Shown here: positions 31,371 through 40,370 of the stretch, piece by piece
How positions within the stretch are numbered: the first letter of the stretch is position 1
How the letters are laid out: each line of letters opens with the position of its first letter
Assembly (NCBI RefSeq): GCF_030382115.1
Contig: NZ_JAUDRJ010000003.1
Coordinates: 7,180,999 to 7,240,464, forward strand
From: Nostoc sp. GT001
GTDB taxonomy: Bacteria; Cyanobacteriota; Cyanobacteriia; Cyanobacteriales; Nostocaceae
Direction: 5' to 3'
DNA: 59,466 nt
Notes under the pieces: generated by a model
Databases searched by the model: none
What the model was told of the DNA's origin: nothing
The model's input: only the letters and a program-made list of their open reading frames with translations
Made by a program: the position numbers and the translations under genes

Positions 31371-31551
31371 AAAAGAATTTTTAACTGTTTAGTTTTGGGG
31401 GTTGCATACAGCACTGACAGCTATTATGCAATACAGACCGCCAGGGAATAGAATTCCCTGTCTAATGGTGCAAGTCCTCTAGAAGAGGACTAGAAAAACT
31501 TGGGTTAAAGCACTGACAGCTATTTATTGTGGGGTGGTTAGGTCATCATAC
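31371..31551. repeat. Palindromic spacer repeat upstream of urtE
   Basis: Holds the palindromes CAGGGAATAGAATTCCCTG and AGTCCTCTAGAAGAGGACT, and the 16-nt word AGCACTGACAGCTATT twice (near 31409 and 31508). Likely a dispersed cyanobacterial repeat. No gene seen. Confidence 0.55.
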
Positions 31552-32340
31552 TTAAATATGTTCTTGTTGGGCGCGTAAGCTGTTAATCGTTGCGGTTAAA
31601 ACTAGGAAAATTGCCAAAACCAATACAGTATTTCTAAGCATTGAGTTATCAAAATGCTTGAGTGCGATCGCTACCAATGCCCAGACTGTTACTCCTGTAT
31701 AAGCGATGTCTCGACGCTGGATGACCATAACTACTGCAACTGCTGTTGCTATTAATACCATGATCAGAGTCCAGATTACAGCAGAAATCCCCCAACCGTT
31801 CCACCCGTGAAAATCCAAGGCACACGCTACGTTGACAATAGTCGCCACGCTAATCCAGCCTAGATAAATGCTAATCGGAAAGTGAATACACCATTTTTTC
31901 AGCCGAGGTACACGCGATTTGCCAATTTCTAACTGCACATAAACGGCAATCAGGGGCAACAGAATCAAGAGCATTGCAATGACAGAAATAGCAAAAAACC
32001 GAGACAAAAACAGATACACCCAGATACTTTGAGCAACACAGGCAATTACCAACAAATAACCTGTCTTACGTAAATCAGGCTCATCTCGTTGGTTAGGTAG
32101 AGCTTGATATACCCCAAAAGCAAACAACCCCAGGTAAATCAGCCCCCAGATTGCAAAGGCGTAATTGGCGGGGATAATCAGGACATTTTTAAATAAAGTA
32201 TTGGAAATTTCCCCGATGCTAAGTCCATTGAGCGGAAAAATGTTCGATACGACGTTGATAAAGAAAGCACCAAAGATTGCAGCCAAAGTAACAAGCTGCC
32301 GCCAAAGATCCCGGTAATTGCCTCTTGTGGACTGCTGCAT
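31552..32340 (-). CDS. TspO/MBR-like (tryptophan-rich sensory) membrane protein
   Basis: 262 aa, about seven to eight hydrophobic helices. IPANYAFAIWGLIYLGLFAF and FPISIYLGWISVATIVNVAC are the features usually annotated as TspO-like tryptophan-rich sensory protein in cyanobacteria, though it is longer than classic TspO (~160 aa). The ligand and role are unknown. Confidence 0.7.
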   Translation of the reverse strand: MQQSTRGNYRDLWRQLVTLAAIFGAFFINVVSNIFPLNGLSIGEISNTLFKNVLIIPANYAFAIWGLIYLGLFAFGVYQALPNQRDEPDLRKTGYLLVIACVAQSIWVYLFLSRFFAISVIAMLLILLPLIAVYVQLEIGKSRVPRLKKWCIHFPISIYLGWISVATIVNVACALDFHGWNGWGISAVIWTLIMVLIATAVAVVMVIQRRDIAYTGVTVWALVAIALKHFDNSMLRNTVLVLAIFLVLTATINSLRAQQEHI

Positions 32341-32479
32341 AGGATGTTAACTCATAATCTTTTGTGCTTTCTTTCAGCTTACATCTGAAAAGAGTGATGG
32401 ATATAAGCCACAGTCATATCGAGCAAGTTAATCAGGAGTTAAACTGATTATTGACCTCACTGCTTTTAAGGTACTGTCC

Positions 32480-33762
32480 ATGCAGCTACTTCAAACTACC
32501 GACAAAGATTTTTCTGTCAAATTCAAAACTCTTGTAAGCGATCGCCGGGAAGTTACAGTTGATGTTAGTGGGACAGTACGTGAGATTCTAGCTGATGTCA
32601 AAGTGCGTGGTGATGCCGCAGTTAAGGACTATACTAGCCGCTTCGATCGCAACAATCTCCAGTCTTTGCATCTTAGCGAAACCTTTATTGCCGAACACGC
32701 AGCCCAATGTCCTGCCGATGTCTTGGCGGCGCTGGAATTTGCTGCTGAGAGGATTGTGGCTTTCCATCAAAAACAACTACCGCAAGATATTGGCTACACC
32801 GATGCAGTGGGGGTAAGACTGGGATTGAATTGGGTAGCGCTGTCGCAAGTGGGAATTTATGTTCCAGGAGGACGGGCTAGCTATCCGAGTTCTTTGTTGA
32901 TGAATGCCTTACCAGCGAAAATTGCTGGTGTTGAAAGAATTGTCATGACAGTACCGATGCCTGGTGGTGAGATTAATCCTGTCGTATTGGCTGCTGCTCA
33001 AGTTGCTGGTGTGACAGAAATATATGGCATTGGTGGGGCGCAAGCGATCGCAGCATTAGCTTATGGTACAGAAAGCATTGCCCCGGTAGATAAAATTGTT
33101 GGCCCTGGTAATGCTTATGTTGCTGAAGCCAAGCGTCAAGTCTTTGGCACTGTTGGCATTGATAGCATCGCTGGCCCTTCAGAAATTTTAGTGGTAGCCG
33201 ACAGCCAGAACAACCCAGATTGGATTGCCTGGGATTTACTATCGCAAGCAGAACACGATCCTAATGCCCAGTCAATCTTAATTACTGATTCCGAAATCTT
33301 CGCGCAACAAGTAATCAAGGCTGTTGAAAAAATTCTCGCCGATTTACCCACCAGAAAAGTTGCTAGTGCAAGTTGGCAAAATTATGCAGCTGTAATTCTG
33401 GTTAACGATTTAGCCGAGAGTATACCACTGCTCAATCAACTAGCTCCAGAACATGTGGAATTGTGCGTGGATAACCCGCAACTCCTGGCCAATCAAATTA
33501 AGTGTGCTTAAGCAGCGTGTTTTTAGGACGCTATACTCCAGAGGCGATTGGCGATTATTTAGGAGGCCCCAATCATGTACTGCCAACTGCCCGTTCTGCC
33601 CGCTTTGCTTCTGGTTTGAGTGTCTACGACTTTCTCAAACGAATTACTTTTTTAGAATGTGATAAACAATCATTACAGACAATAGGCAAAGCAGCTGTCA
33701 CCTTAGCAGAGGCAGAAGGTTTGCCAGCCCATGCAGGTAGTGTATCTGTGCGCTTGCCATAA
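32480..33762 (+). pseudogene. hisD: Histidinol dehydrogenase, frameshifted
   Basis: Would convert L-histidinol to histidine, the last step of the pathway. Seen: VGIYVPGGRASYPSSLLMNA, MTVPMPGG, GIGGAQAIAALAYGTESIAP, KIVGPGNAYVAEAKR, SIAGPSEILVVAD and SQAEHDP. The first frame stops at 33511 after ANQIKCA; the next frame resumes SVFLGRYTPEAIGDYLGGPN and runs to 33762 (LPAHAGSVSVRLP). Removing two nt at GCT(TA)AGC near 33509 restores one frame of the right length (~426 aa). Everything else is intact, so this could be a recent mutation, an assembly error or a silenced paralog. Confidence 0.9.
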
Positions 33763-33867
33763 AAAGCTGAGAAGAGCAGAAAGGAGCATCTACATTTGAC
33801 ATTGATTAAAGAGTGCATCGCGTTTTTAAACTTCCATACCGCCTCTATTCCAGCTTCCCCAACGACT

Positions 33868-34117
33868 TAGGGAACTCCAAAAAATAAATTATCCAATACT
33901 GTGGGGTGGGCAACATGAGCGCCATATAAACCAATACGGTTCAGTTAAGCATTGTTTTCCTCTCTCTGTTCCCTCTGTGCCTCTGCGGTTCGTTAAAAAA
34001 ATTGACTTTGATAAAGAGTTTTAGCCTTAACTGAACCGTATTACCATATAAACTGGGATCTCGTGTCGCCCACCCCACAGGAGTTAATTGGATATTTTTT
34101 GATTTGGAAGTCCCTTA
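33868..34117. mobile_element. MITE C copy interrupted by a smaller element
   Basis: Ends TTAGGGAACTCC and (complement) GGAAGTCCCTTA, inner arms GTGGGGTGGGC and GCCCACCCCAC. Same family as 12361-12716 and 48521-48639. A 112-bp element sits in its middle (33932-34043). Confidence 0.75.
33932..34043. mobile_element. Small MITE nested in MITE C
   Basis: Inverted ends AATACGGTTCAGTTAA and TTAACTGAACCGTATT. The 10-mer CCATATAAAC is found on both sides (33922-33931 and 34044-34053) as a target duplication. Non-coding. Confidence 0.75.
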
Positions 34118-34423
34118 TAAATTTTTTATTGCGATCGCGACGTTCAATAGCAACAGTAAAATTATTACGGAGTTCCCGATAACATCCATCTAAATTCGTT
34201 TGCGATCGCCATTTAATTGTAATAGTCAATAGAGCGTAAGTAAGTCAATGCAATAAAACCAAACTATGTAAAGAAAAGTAAATAAGGCTCAAACTCTTTC
34301 TCTCCCTGCCCCCTGCCCCCTGCCCCCTGCCCCCTGCCCAACAATAATTATTTACGCCGACCTACTTAAATGGTTACGCATTTACACAAGTATTCCCGAA
34401 AACTCGGTTAAGTGTTTAGTTTT
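34118..34423. other. Intergenic stretch with a heptamer repeat
   Basis: Contains about four copies of the 7-mer CCCCCTG near 34309-34339. A short - strand frame (34229 to ~34130, MTITIKWRSQ...) runs into MITE C and may be the start of a gene cut by that element. No other feature. Confidence 0.4.
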
Positions 34424-34819
34424 CTATCCAGTTTTTCCATTCTTATCTGATGCTTGTTCAGCAACATTTTTTAAGCGGCTCGCTCTCATTTTACGGAGGC
34501 GATCGCTATTGCGAACACCACCCGCCATTTCATATTCAGCGCTGTCTTTGCCGTACTTGATAGCAACCACCATTAACATTTTCTCAGAAAGCTGCCTCAA
34601 GTTTTTTTCCATCTCTTCAACTTCTGTTAAAGAAGAATCAACTATAGCTAAAGCGCTATTATGAACATCAAGTTTGTTACGCAACTGTTCGATTGACTCA
34701 ATCAGTTTTCCTAAAGTATAATCTTCATCAAATTTAATGCTTGGAAGAATCGATTTCATCCCAGATGCTCTTAATTCAGCTTTTTCTAAAACGCGGGATG
34801 TACGTTTTTGACGAGACAT
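34424..34819 (-). CDS. Small conserved cyanobacterial protein, function unknown
   Basis: 131 aa, soluble, with a coiled-coil middle (LIESIEQLRNKLDVHNSALA, EEMEKNLRQLSEKML). The tail IKYGKDSAEYEMAGGVRNSD is a pattern I have seen in cyanobacterial hypothetical proteins. No function known; the neighbours give no clue. Confidence 0.65.
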   Translation of the reverse strand: MSRQKRTSRVLEKAELRASGMKSILPSIKFDEDYTLGKLIESIEQLRNKLDVHNSALAIVDSSLTEVEEMEKNLRQLSEKMLMVVAIKYGKDSAEYEMAGGVRNSDRLRKMRASRLKNVAEQASDKNGKTG

Positions 34820-34940
34820 AAATTTGCTCTTTTAAGATACTTCTAGAGCTAGCTTGCCTCAATTAAACCCGATTTCGGTTCAGCATAAATCGCAATTTCT
34901 GCTCGTAAAATTTTTAGCTGATCTCAGTAATATCTCGGCA

Positions 34941-35048
34941 TATATAGCAATCCTAAATGAGTTGTGAAAATGTGCGATGTCCAGATCCCCGACTTCTCTG
35001 AGAAGTCGGGGATCTAATTTTTCACGAATGATTTAGGATTGCTATATA
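34941..35048. mobile_element. MITE F
   Basis: 108 bp with terminal inverted repeats TATATAGCAATCCTAAAT and ATTTAGGATTGCTATATA and a strong core hairpin (AGATCCCCGACTTCTC/GAGAAGTCGGGGATCT). The core resembles that of MITE E. Non-coding. It directly borders the 21-bp repeat array. Confidence 0.85.
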
Positions 35049-35051
35049 GCG

Positions 35052-35290
35052 CAGACTTGGGAGTAGTCCTTACAGACTTGGGAGTAGTCCTTACAGACTT
35101 GAGAGTAGTCGCTACAAACTTGGGAGTAGTCCTTACAGACTTGGGAGTAGTCCTTACAGACTTGGGAGTAGTCGCTACAAACTTGGGAGTAGTCGCTACA
35201 GACTTGGGAGTAGTCGCTACAGACTTGAGAGTAGTCGCTACAGACTTGGGAGTAGTCGCTACAAACTTGGGAGTAGTCGCTACAGACTTA
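35052..35290. repeat. 21-bp tandem repeat array, about 11 units
   Basis: Unit AGACTTGGGAGTAGTCGCTAC, with variants CTTGAGAG and GTCCTTAC. Each GTCGCTAC-type unit carries the small palindrome GTAG-TCG-CTAC. The unit length is a multiple of three, so open frames run through on both strands (7-residue repeats), but no start signal or known domain goes with them. It lies against the 3' end of the DUF928 gene. Confidence 0.9.
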
Positions 35291-35293
35291 CAT

Positions 35294-36142
35294 TTAGTTC
35301 GTAGAGGGCAGCACTTTGGCTGCTTTCGACTTTGCATCAGCTTGGCAACATTCTGTCAAAGGTTGTTTAGCTAAATTCTCTAAATCTACGGATTGAAGCA
35401 AATTCATCCACTCCACCGCTAAAGTTGGATCTTCAGGTTTGCTAAGACGTAATTCAGCCAAAGTAGTCAAGGCATCGTACCAAATACCATTCTCGGCATA
35501 AAGGTTTACCCGTTGCTGAGGAGTTGCTTGCTTCAGGCTATCTACTAATTTAGGATTTGGATTGACTCGTTGCACCCATCCTTCCACATACTCTCGTTCT
35601 GGAGGTTGTTGTGGATTGCAAATGACTTTTATCTTCAAAAACCAGTGATACATCTTGTCTACTTGCAATGGTGAAGTATTTGCGCTTAAGGGAATGCTAA
35701 TAATTCCTGGTACTTCTGGTATTGTTACTACTGTTCGGTAAAGAGTTTGACTTTGTTTACTTGACTCATCTTTGACAACAAACTCAATGGAATCAATTAG
35801 AGATTTTTGATAAGGGACAAAAAACCAAAAAGTTGGATATTCCTCATTCGTCAAACCCCAAACTTTAGTAACAGCAACAGCTTGTGCTTGTCCTTGATTG
35901 ACTGTCTCTTTGTATACAGGTACAAGTCCAATAACCGACTGATTGCCAACACCACAACCACGACTTGCAGCCCCGCCGCGATCGCCTGTTGCACCCCTGT
36001 CTGGAGGAGGCGGAGGAGGCGAAAATTTCTTAGGAGTGGCTGCAACGGGTGTTATCCAAATCATTGGAGAATAGCCGATAATTCCCCACAAAGTCATTCC
36101 CAATGCCGCGATTAATTGTATTGTTTGCCAATAGCTTTTCAT
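35294..36142 (-). CDS. DUF928 family secreted protein (locus B)
   Basis: 282 aa from the ATG at 36142; a longer frame to 36193 runs through tandem GAATTCTGACTCCT repeats. Signal peptide (LIAALGMTLWGIIGYSPMIW), then the DUF928 start FSPPPPPPDRGATGDRGGAA with CG.GNQSVIGLVP, and TYHWFLKI-type and WYDALTTLAELR blocks. Found in cyanobacteria next to CHASE2/CHAT genes; function unknown. Last gene of the locus B - strand cassette, 53 nt after the CHAT gene. Locus A has no counterpart in the window. Confidence 0.85.
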   Translation of the reverse strand: MKSYWQTIQLIAALGMTLWGIIGYSPMIWITPVAATPKKFSPPPPPPDRGATGDRGGAASRGCGVGNQSVIGLVPVYKETVNQGQAQAVAVTKVWGLTNEEYPTFWFFVPYQKSLIDSIEFVVKDESSKQSQTLYRTVVTIPEVPGIISIPLSANTSPLQVDKMYHWFLKIKVICNPQQPPEREYVEGWVQRVNPNPKLVDSLKQATPQQRVNLYAENGIWYDALTTLAELRLSKPEDPTLAVEWMNLLQSVDLENLAKQPLTECCQADAKSKAAKVLPSTN

Positions 36143-36143
36143 C

Positions 36144-36185
36144 TGAATTCTGACTCCTGAATTCTGACTCCTGAATTCTGACTTT
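36144..36185. repeat. 14-bp tandem repeat upstream of the DUF928 gene
   Basis: GAATTCTGACTCCT, about three copies, in the spacer between the CHAT gene and DUF928. Read in frame it would extend DUF928 by 17 residues, which I do not believe is translated. Confidence 0.8.
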
Positions 36186-36195
36186 TTCTTCAATA

Positions 36196-38574
36196 TTAAT
36201 TTTTAAATTTCATGTTTAAGTAAGTTGTAGCTATTAAACTATTACTTACTAAAGCCAACATAGCAGGAATCAGGGGAACCCAACAACTATATACAATTAA
36301 AAATATAAAACAGCTAACGTATAAACTGATAATGCCTATTCCTCCTGCCAAGGTTAAGTAAATGAATCGGTGCAGATAAGCAGTAAATAAACCGCCTAAA
36401 AAAGACCAACCCCAAACCCAAATTACCTCACCCCAAAGCGGCCAAGTCCACAACAGAGGTTGTCCGTCCAAAGCAGCCCTGAGCAGTTGACTGACCATTT
36501 GGGCTTGTAAAAATACTCCTGGTATTGCCTGTAATTTTCCTTGAGGAGTGATGTAAGGAGTTAACCAGTAATCACCAAAAGTTTCTGCTGTTGTGCCAAT
36601 AATGACTATTTTGCCTTTGACTGCATTGGCATTGAGCTTACCTGTTAGCACTTCTTGTAAGGTCATACTTGGTGCGTTGGCGAAGCCTGCCGAAGGTATC
36701 GCTTCTGGGGAACCAGAAGAACGATAATTTAATAAAATTTGGTGTCCCAAAGCGTCAACTCTTTGATAACCTCCGGTATGAGCTTCTATTGGTTTAAATG
36801 TCACCTTCCCTAATCGCCACGCGCCATCAGGGTTAAATTGCAACCGAATTCCTTTTGTATATAGGTAACGCAGCGCAAGTTGAACGCTCAGGGCATAAGG
36901 TGTAGTACAAGGAGATGAGGGCGCAGGAGTTAACGCTAACAGATGGCGACGCACAACATTATCTGAATCGATGGCAATATCGCTAAAACCGAGATTGTGT
37001 GAAGAAACTTCTGGGGGTGGTTTTACACCTGGTTTTCCGGCTTGAGAATCGCTGAGTTGACACACACCCACAAAGCGATCGCTTTTTCGCATCCTTGCTG
37101 CCAATGCTGGATAATCCTTACCCACTGGATAATCTCGGTATATATCCAAACCAATAACTTGTGCTTGATATGCCTCTAATTTTTCTAATAGTTGGGCAAG
37201 TGATTTGTCTGACAACGAACCTTGAGGTTTTTCCGGTTTTTGCGCCTGGACATCTTCTTCAGTCACAGTCACAATTAGTAGGCGTGAGTCTGGTTTTTCA
37301 CGAGGACGCAAGCGTACTAGTTGGTCAAATGCATTTAACTCTAATGGTTGCAGCACGCCCAAATACCTGATCCCGATTAATATTCCAGTTACTACCATAC
37401 TCGCCAGTAAGATCGATGAGAAGCCAAGGCGATTTGTGGTTTCTCTAACAGGCGTGGTTTGAGACAAAGATGCAGGAAGATTGGGTGTATTTCTAAACAA
37501 TTCCCCCCAATTCAACGGCATCTCAGCCGGATTTTGAAAGATGACAGGCAACCATGTAGCGCAGGGAAATTGGTTTTCTAGTCCCTGTAACCTTTCTCGT
37601 GCTTCCCTGACGGCTAAATACAACGAGTCTCCCCGTGCGAAGGCTTCCAAAAAATACTTTAAAAACTGTTGCGCCACGCGATCGGGTACAGGCTCTCGCA
37701 TCACGATAATTTGGGGAATATGTAAGTCTGCAAACTCCCATGCCAATCCCAAACCATCACAGGAATTGAAAATCGCTAGTTTTAGACCTCGTTCTACTGC
37801 CTTTTTTAAGGCATACTTTAACTGGCTAATTGTGAGACTTTCTGTTTGATTAATGTAGATTTTTCCTGTTTGATTCGTTTCCTGAGTGGAACTATGTCCG
37901 GCGAAAAATAGAATCTGCCAATTCTGCTCCCATAGCTGATCGGTAAGGTCAAGGCATTGTGGTTCAACTAAAAAAGTGATATCTGTATTGGGTAACAAAT
38001 TAAGTAGCGCCTGATCTGCTTTGGTATCAATACCTTGACTGTTACCCAAAATCGCTAAGATTTTTACTTTGTTGGATGTAGTTGCTATCCGGTTAAGGTT
38101 GACTTGTTCGTAACCAGGAGCGCTCAGGGCTATTTCCGCCTGGGGATAGCGTTCTATCAAATCCCAAAGATGCCAGGGGAATTTCTGTAATCGCAAGTCT
38201 TTGGTTTGTAAAAGCATCCGAATATTATCCGCAAGCATGAGTTTTTCTAACAATTTCTCGCGGATAGAACGAAAGGAATCGGAAGCAAGCCAAGTATTAA
38301 AACTGACTTTAAATTCCTCACTCACCTGCTGGCAGTATTCTAGGCTGGGGGCTTGGTTAAGTTCTTTAGGTAAACCAATCGGACGAGATGGCAACTTTAA
38401 ATTACGATAAATAGATTGCCAACGGTGATAATCGCGGAGAATTTCTGGGTTGGGGGGAAGCTCACCTGTGATTTCTACAGTCGGGCGGACATTTTCATCG
38501 CCAATCTGTAGAGTTACGGTAAACCCTTGTTCAAAGTTTCCCTCCCCTAACTTTAAGATGATTAACTTGTCCAC
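36196..38574 (-). CDS. CHAT-CHASE2 membrane sensor protein (locus B)
   Basis: 792 aa. Same architecture as 4927-7332: N-terminal CHAT domain with His227 (ILFFAGHSS) and Cys272 (IFNSCDG), a membrane helix at ~385-402 (SILLASMVVTGILIGIRYLG), a CHASE2 domain (NAFDQLVRLRPREKPDSRLL, VIGLDIYRDYPVG, IVIIGTTAETFGD), and C-terminal helices (VIWVWGWSFLGGLF, LAGGIGIISLYVSCF, VPLIPAMLALVS). Starts MDKLIILKLGEGNFEQGFTV, like the locus A copy (KLVVFSFLGGDLNQGFPV). Follows DUF1822 on the same strand, with a nested repeat element in the ~580-nt gap. Confidence 0.9.
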   Translation of the reverse strand: MDKLIILKLGEGNFEQGFTVTLQIGDENVRPTVEITGELPPNPEILRDYHRWQSIYRNLKLPSRPIGLPKELNQAPSLEYCQQVSEEFKVSFNTWLASDSFRSIREKLLEKLMLADNIRMLLQTKDLRLQKFPWHLWDLIERYPQAEIALSAPGYEQVNLNRIATTSNKVKILAILGNSQGIDTKADQALLNLLPNTDITFLVEPQCLDLTDQLWEQNWQILFFAGHSSTQETNQTGKIYINQTESLTISQLKYALKKAVERGLKLAIFNSCDGLGLAWEFADLHIPQIIVMREPVPDRVAQQFLKYFLEAFARGDSLYLAVREARERLQGLENQFPCATWLPVIFQNPAEMPLNWGELFRNTPNLPASLSQTTPVRETTNRLGFSSILLASMVVTGILIGIRYLGVLQPLELNAFDQLVRLRPREKPDSRLLIVTVTEEDVQAQKPEKPQGSLSDKSLAQLLEKLEAYQAQVIGLDIYRDYPVGKDYPALAARMRKSDRFVGVCQLSDSQAGKPGVKPPPEVSSHNLGFSDIAIDSDNVVRRHLLALTPAPSSPCTTPYALSVQLALRYLYTKGIRLQFNPDGAWRLGKVTFKPIEAHTGGYQRVDALGHQILLNYRSSGSPEAIPSAGFANAPSMTLQEVLTGKLNANAVKGKIVIIGTTAETFGDYWLTPYITPQGKLQAIPGVFLQAQMVSQLLRAALDGQPLLWTWPLWGEVIWVWGWSFLGGLFTAYLHRFIYLTLAGGIGIISLYVSCFIFLIVYSCWVPLIPAMLALVSNSLIATTYLNMKFKN

Positions 38575-38608
38575 AGCTAGTTCTCCCTAGATGTTGAGTG
38601 TATCCATA

Positions 38609-39050
38609 GGGGCAGGACACTACCCATTGGTGTTAACTTAAGCTCAAACCCTTGTAACGCATACGTTTTACTCCACCCTAACCCTCCCATTGGAAAGGCT
38701 ACAGTGTACACACAAGTCTTTAAGAATTGCCCCATCAGCTTTTGATCCCCCCAACCCCCCTTTTAAGGGCACAAAACCTCTCAAAGTCCTCCTTTTTAAG
38801 GAGGATTTAGGAGGATCTACAACATTTGGAACTGGATTTCCGGCTTCCCCCTCTTTACAAGGGAGAATTGAGGGGGGTAATTTGACTTGTGTGTACACCG
38901 TAGCCCCAAGGCATCGGGGAAAGGCGGTTTTGGGTTTAGACAAAACCGGGGTGAGATGACGCTGTGAGTAACCATAAGTGAATGAACTCAATATCACGTC
39001 CTGACAAGGGTTTCAAGTTAATTGACACCAATAGGCACTGCCGTGCCCTT
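38609..39050. mobile_element. Inverted-repeat element between DUF1822 and CHAT, locus B
   Basis: The ends match as inverted repeats: GGGCAGGACACTACCCATTGG with GTGTTAACTT and CAAACCCTTGT on the left, and the complement (ACAAGGGTTTCAAGTT, then GACACCAATAGGC) ending near 39050. MITE B (38700-38903) lies inside. Non-coding. Confidence 0.6.
38700..38903. mobile_element. MITE B copy
   Basis: Inverted ends TACAGTGTACACACAAGT and ACTTGTGTGTACACCGTA. The inside carries CCTCCTTTTTAAGGAGGATT and other purine palindromes. A second copy is at 43281-43444. Non-coding. Confidence 0.85.
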
Positions 39051-39158
39051 ACACCCTGCTATATATATCTTGGTTACTAAATAGGTTGTTGTGTGTTGTG
39101 AAATTCAGTTTAAGAGTAAATAATAGAGGCTAAACGTGAAGATTTTTGAAGGTAATAC

Positions 39159-40310
39159 TTAAAACCGCAAAATCTCTCGCTCATAGTCTTCAGGTGTGGG
39201 TTCTATTTCCCAAACTAATCCTTCTCCTAGTTCCAAAATTACTTCCAAATACAACATATCTACAGCAGTTGTTGCCGTATCTTGATTATTTTCAAAAGCT
39301 TGTAAGTCTTCCGTTAGCAGTCGGAGCTTAAACCCAGCCGGAATTTGACCATTAAGAGTTGTACTTCGCAATTCAAAGCGCCAAACATAGTTCTCAGAAG
39401 CGCTTTTTGGGAAAATGCGTAACTCGTATGTTTGCTCTGCAATTATTATTTGTCGAGACAAGCCGAGAACTGGTTCTGCACTCCGCATTCCCACAGGTAC
39501 GGCAACGAATTCTCTTTTTTCCCATCCCCACTGTTGGGCTAAATTGGCTACTCCTGTCTGCAACCATTGCGGAATCGATCGCTGTATGAGTAAACCCTGA
39601 CGCCGTTCATACAACTTTTTTCGCCAACCGCTATGTGCCAAGAGCGCACCCCAGAGTGAAAATGGAACTGCTAAACGCGGGAATTTCACATCGCGATCGC
39701 CTAATCTTTCTAAGAGGTTTTCCGCCTGGGTTTTGCCAATCGGATCTAAAGGTGCAATCTCGGCACGTAAGGTTTCTGACCGATCGAGTTGGCGTGTAAC
39801 CCACAGCACATTAATATCTGGAATTAAATCTTCTTTTTCCAAGCTGTAAGTGCGATCGCCAGCATCATAAACCCCTTTTGTTTTCAGAATTTGATGGGTT
39901 GTATAGCCAAAAATCCTCATCCAGCCATCATCGGGATTGACTTGTACTGCTATGTAATAGTCAGCAACCCACTCTGGTATATCTACCCATTCCTGCGGTA
40001 CGCGTAACTCATCGCCATCCATCGCCAGGGTGGGAATTAATACCAGGCGATCGCGATCGAAAGTAATAGCTGTGCCATTAACTACTTCCCAAAAACTCGG
40101 CAATGCCGCACTGTTAGGATAAACTCTGGCGGTGGGAGCCATTTCCTCCTGGAACCAAGGCAAAAATGCTTGCAAGCATTTTTGATTTATCCACCCACGT
40201 TGACAAGCACCAACTGTTGAGTATGGTTGTTCTTGCACTTCTGGAAATTGAGTAATTTCCAAGTATAAATGCTGTGAGTCAATAGTGAATGGGGCAGGTG
40301 GGTTCAACAT
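39159..40310 (-). CDS. DUF1822 family protein (locus B)
   Basis: 383 aa. Shares PSFWEVVNGTAI, VPQEWVDIPEWVADYYIAVQ, WMRIFGYTTHQILKTKG and FPRLAVPFSLWG with the locus A protein (1754-2959). Soluble, function unknown. Lies 60 nt downstream of the sigma-like gene and upstream of CHAT-CHASE2, the same order as locus A. Confidence 0.85.
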   Translation of the reverse strand: MLNPPAPFTIDSQHLYLEITQFPEVQEQPYSTVGACQRGWINQKCLQAFLPWFQEEMAPTARVYPNSAALPSFWEVVNGTAITFDRDRLVLIPTLAMDGDELRVPQEWVDIPEWVADYYIAVQVNPDDGWMRIFGYTTHQILKTKGVYDAGDRTYSLEKEDLIPDINVLWVTRQLDRSETLRAEIAPLDPIGKTQAENLLERLGDRDVKFPRLAVPFSLWGALLAHSGWRKKLYERRQGLLIQRSIPQWLQTGVANLAQQWGWEKREFVAVPVGMRSAEPVLGLSRQIIIAEQTYELRIFPKSASENYVWRFELRSTTLNGQIPAGFKLRLLTEDLQAFENNQDTATTAVDMLYLEVILELGEGLVWEIEPTPEDYEREILRF

Positions 40311-40370
40311 AAATAATTTGAGAATGGCTCCATATAAAGACCATGTTTTAGGGAGAGGGAAGAGACAAAA

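Noticed and set aside
35052..35290. Possible CRISPR array
   Set aside because: Units are contiguous 21-mers with no unique spacers and no cas genes nearby.
35014..35337. 107-aa - strand frame with repeated ATTPKSV units, and the 111-aa + strand frame with DLGVVAT units
   Set aside because: Both are read-throughs of the 21-bp tandem repeat. There is no start signal or known repeat protein, and frames are open on both strands only because the unit is a multiple of three.
38668..38997. Two frames (109 and 89 aa) between DUF1822 and CHAT in locus B
   Set aside because: They read across MITE B and the surrounding inverted-repeat element; composition is that of the palindromes, not of a protein.
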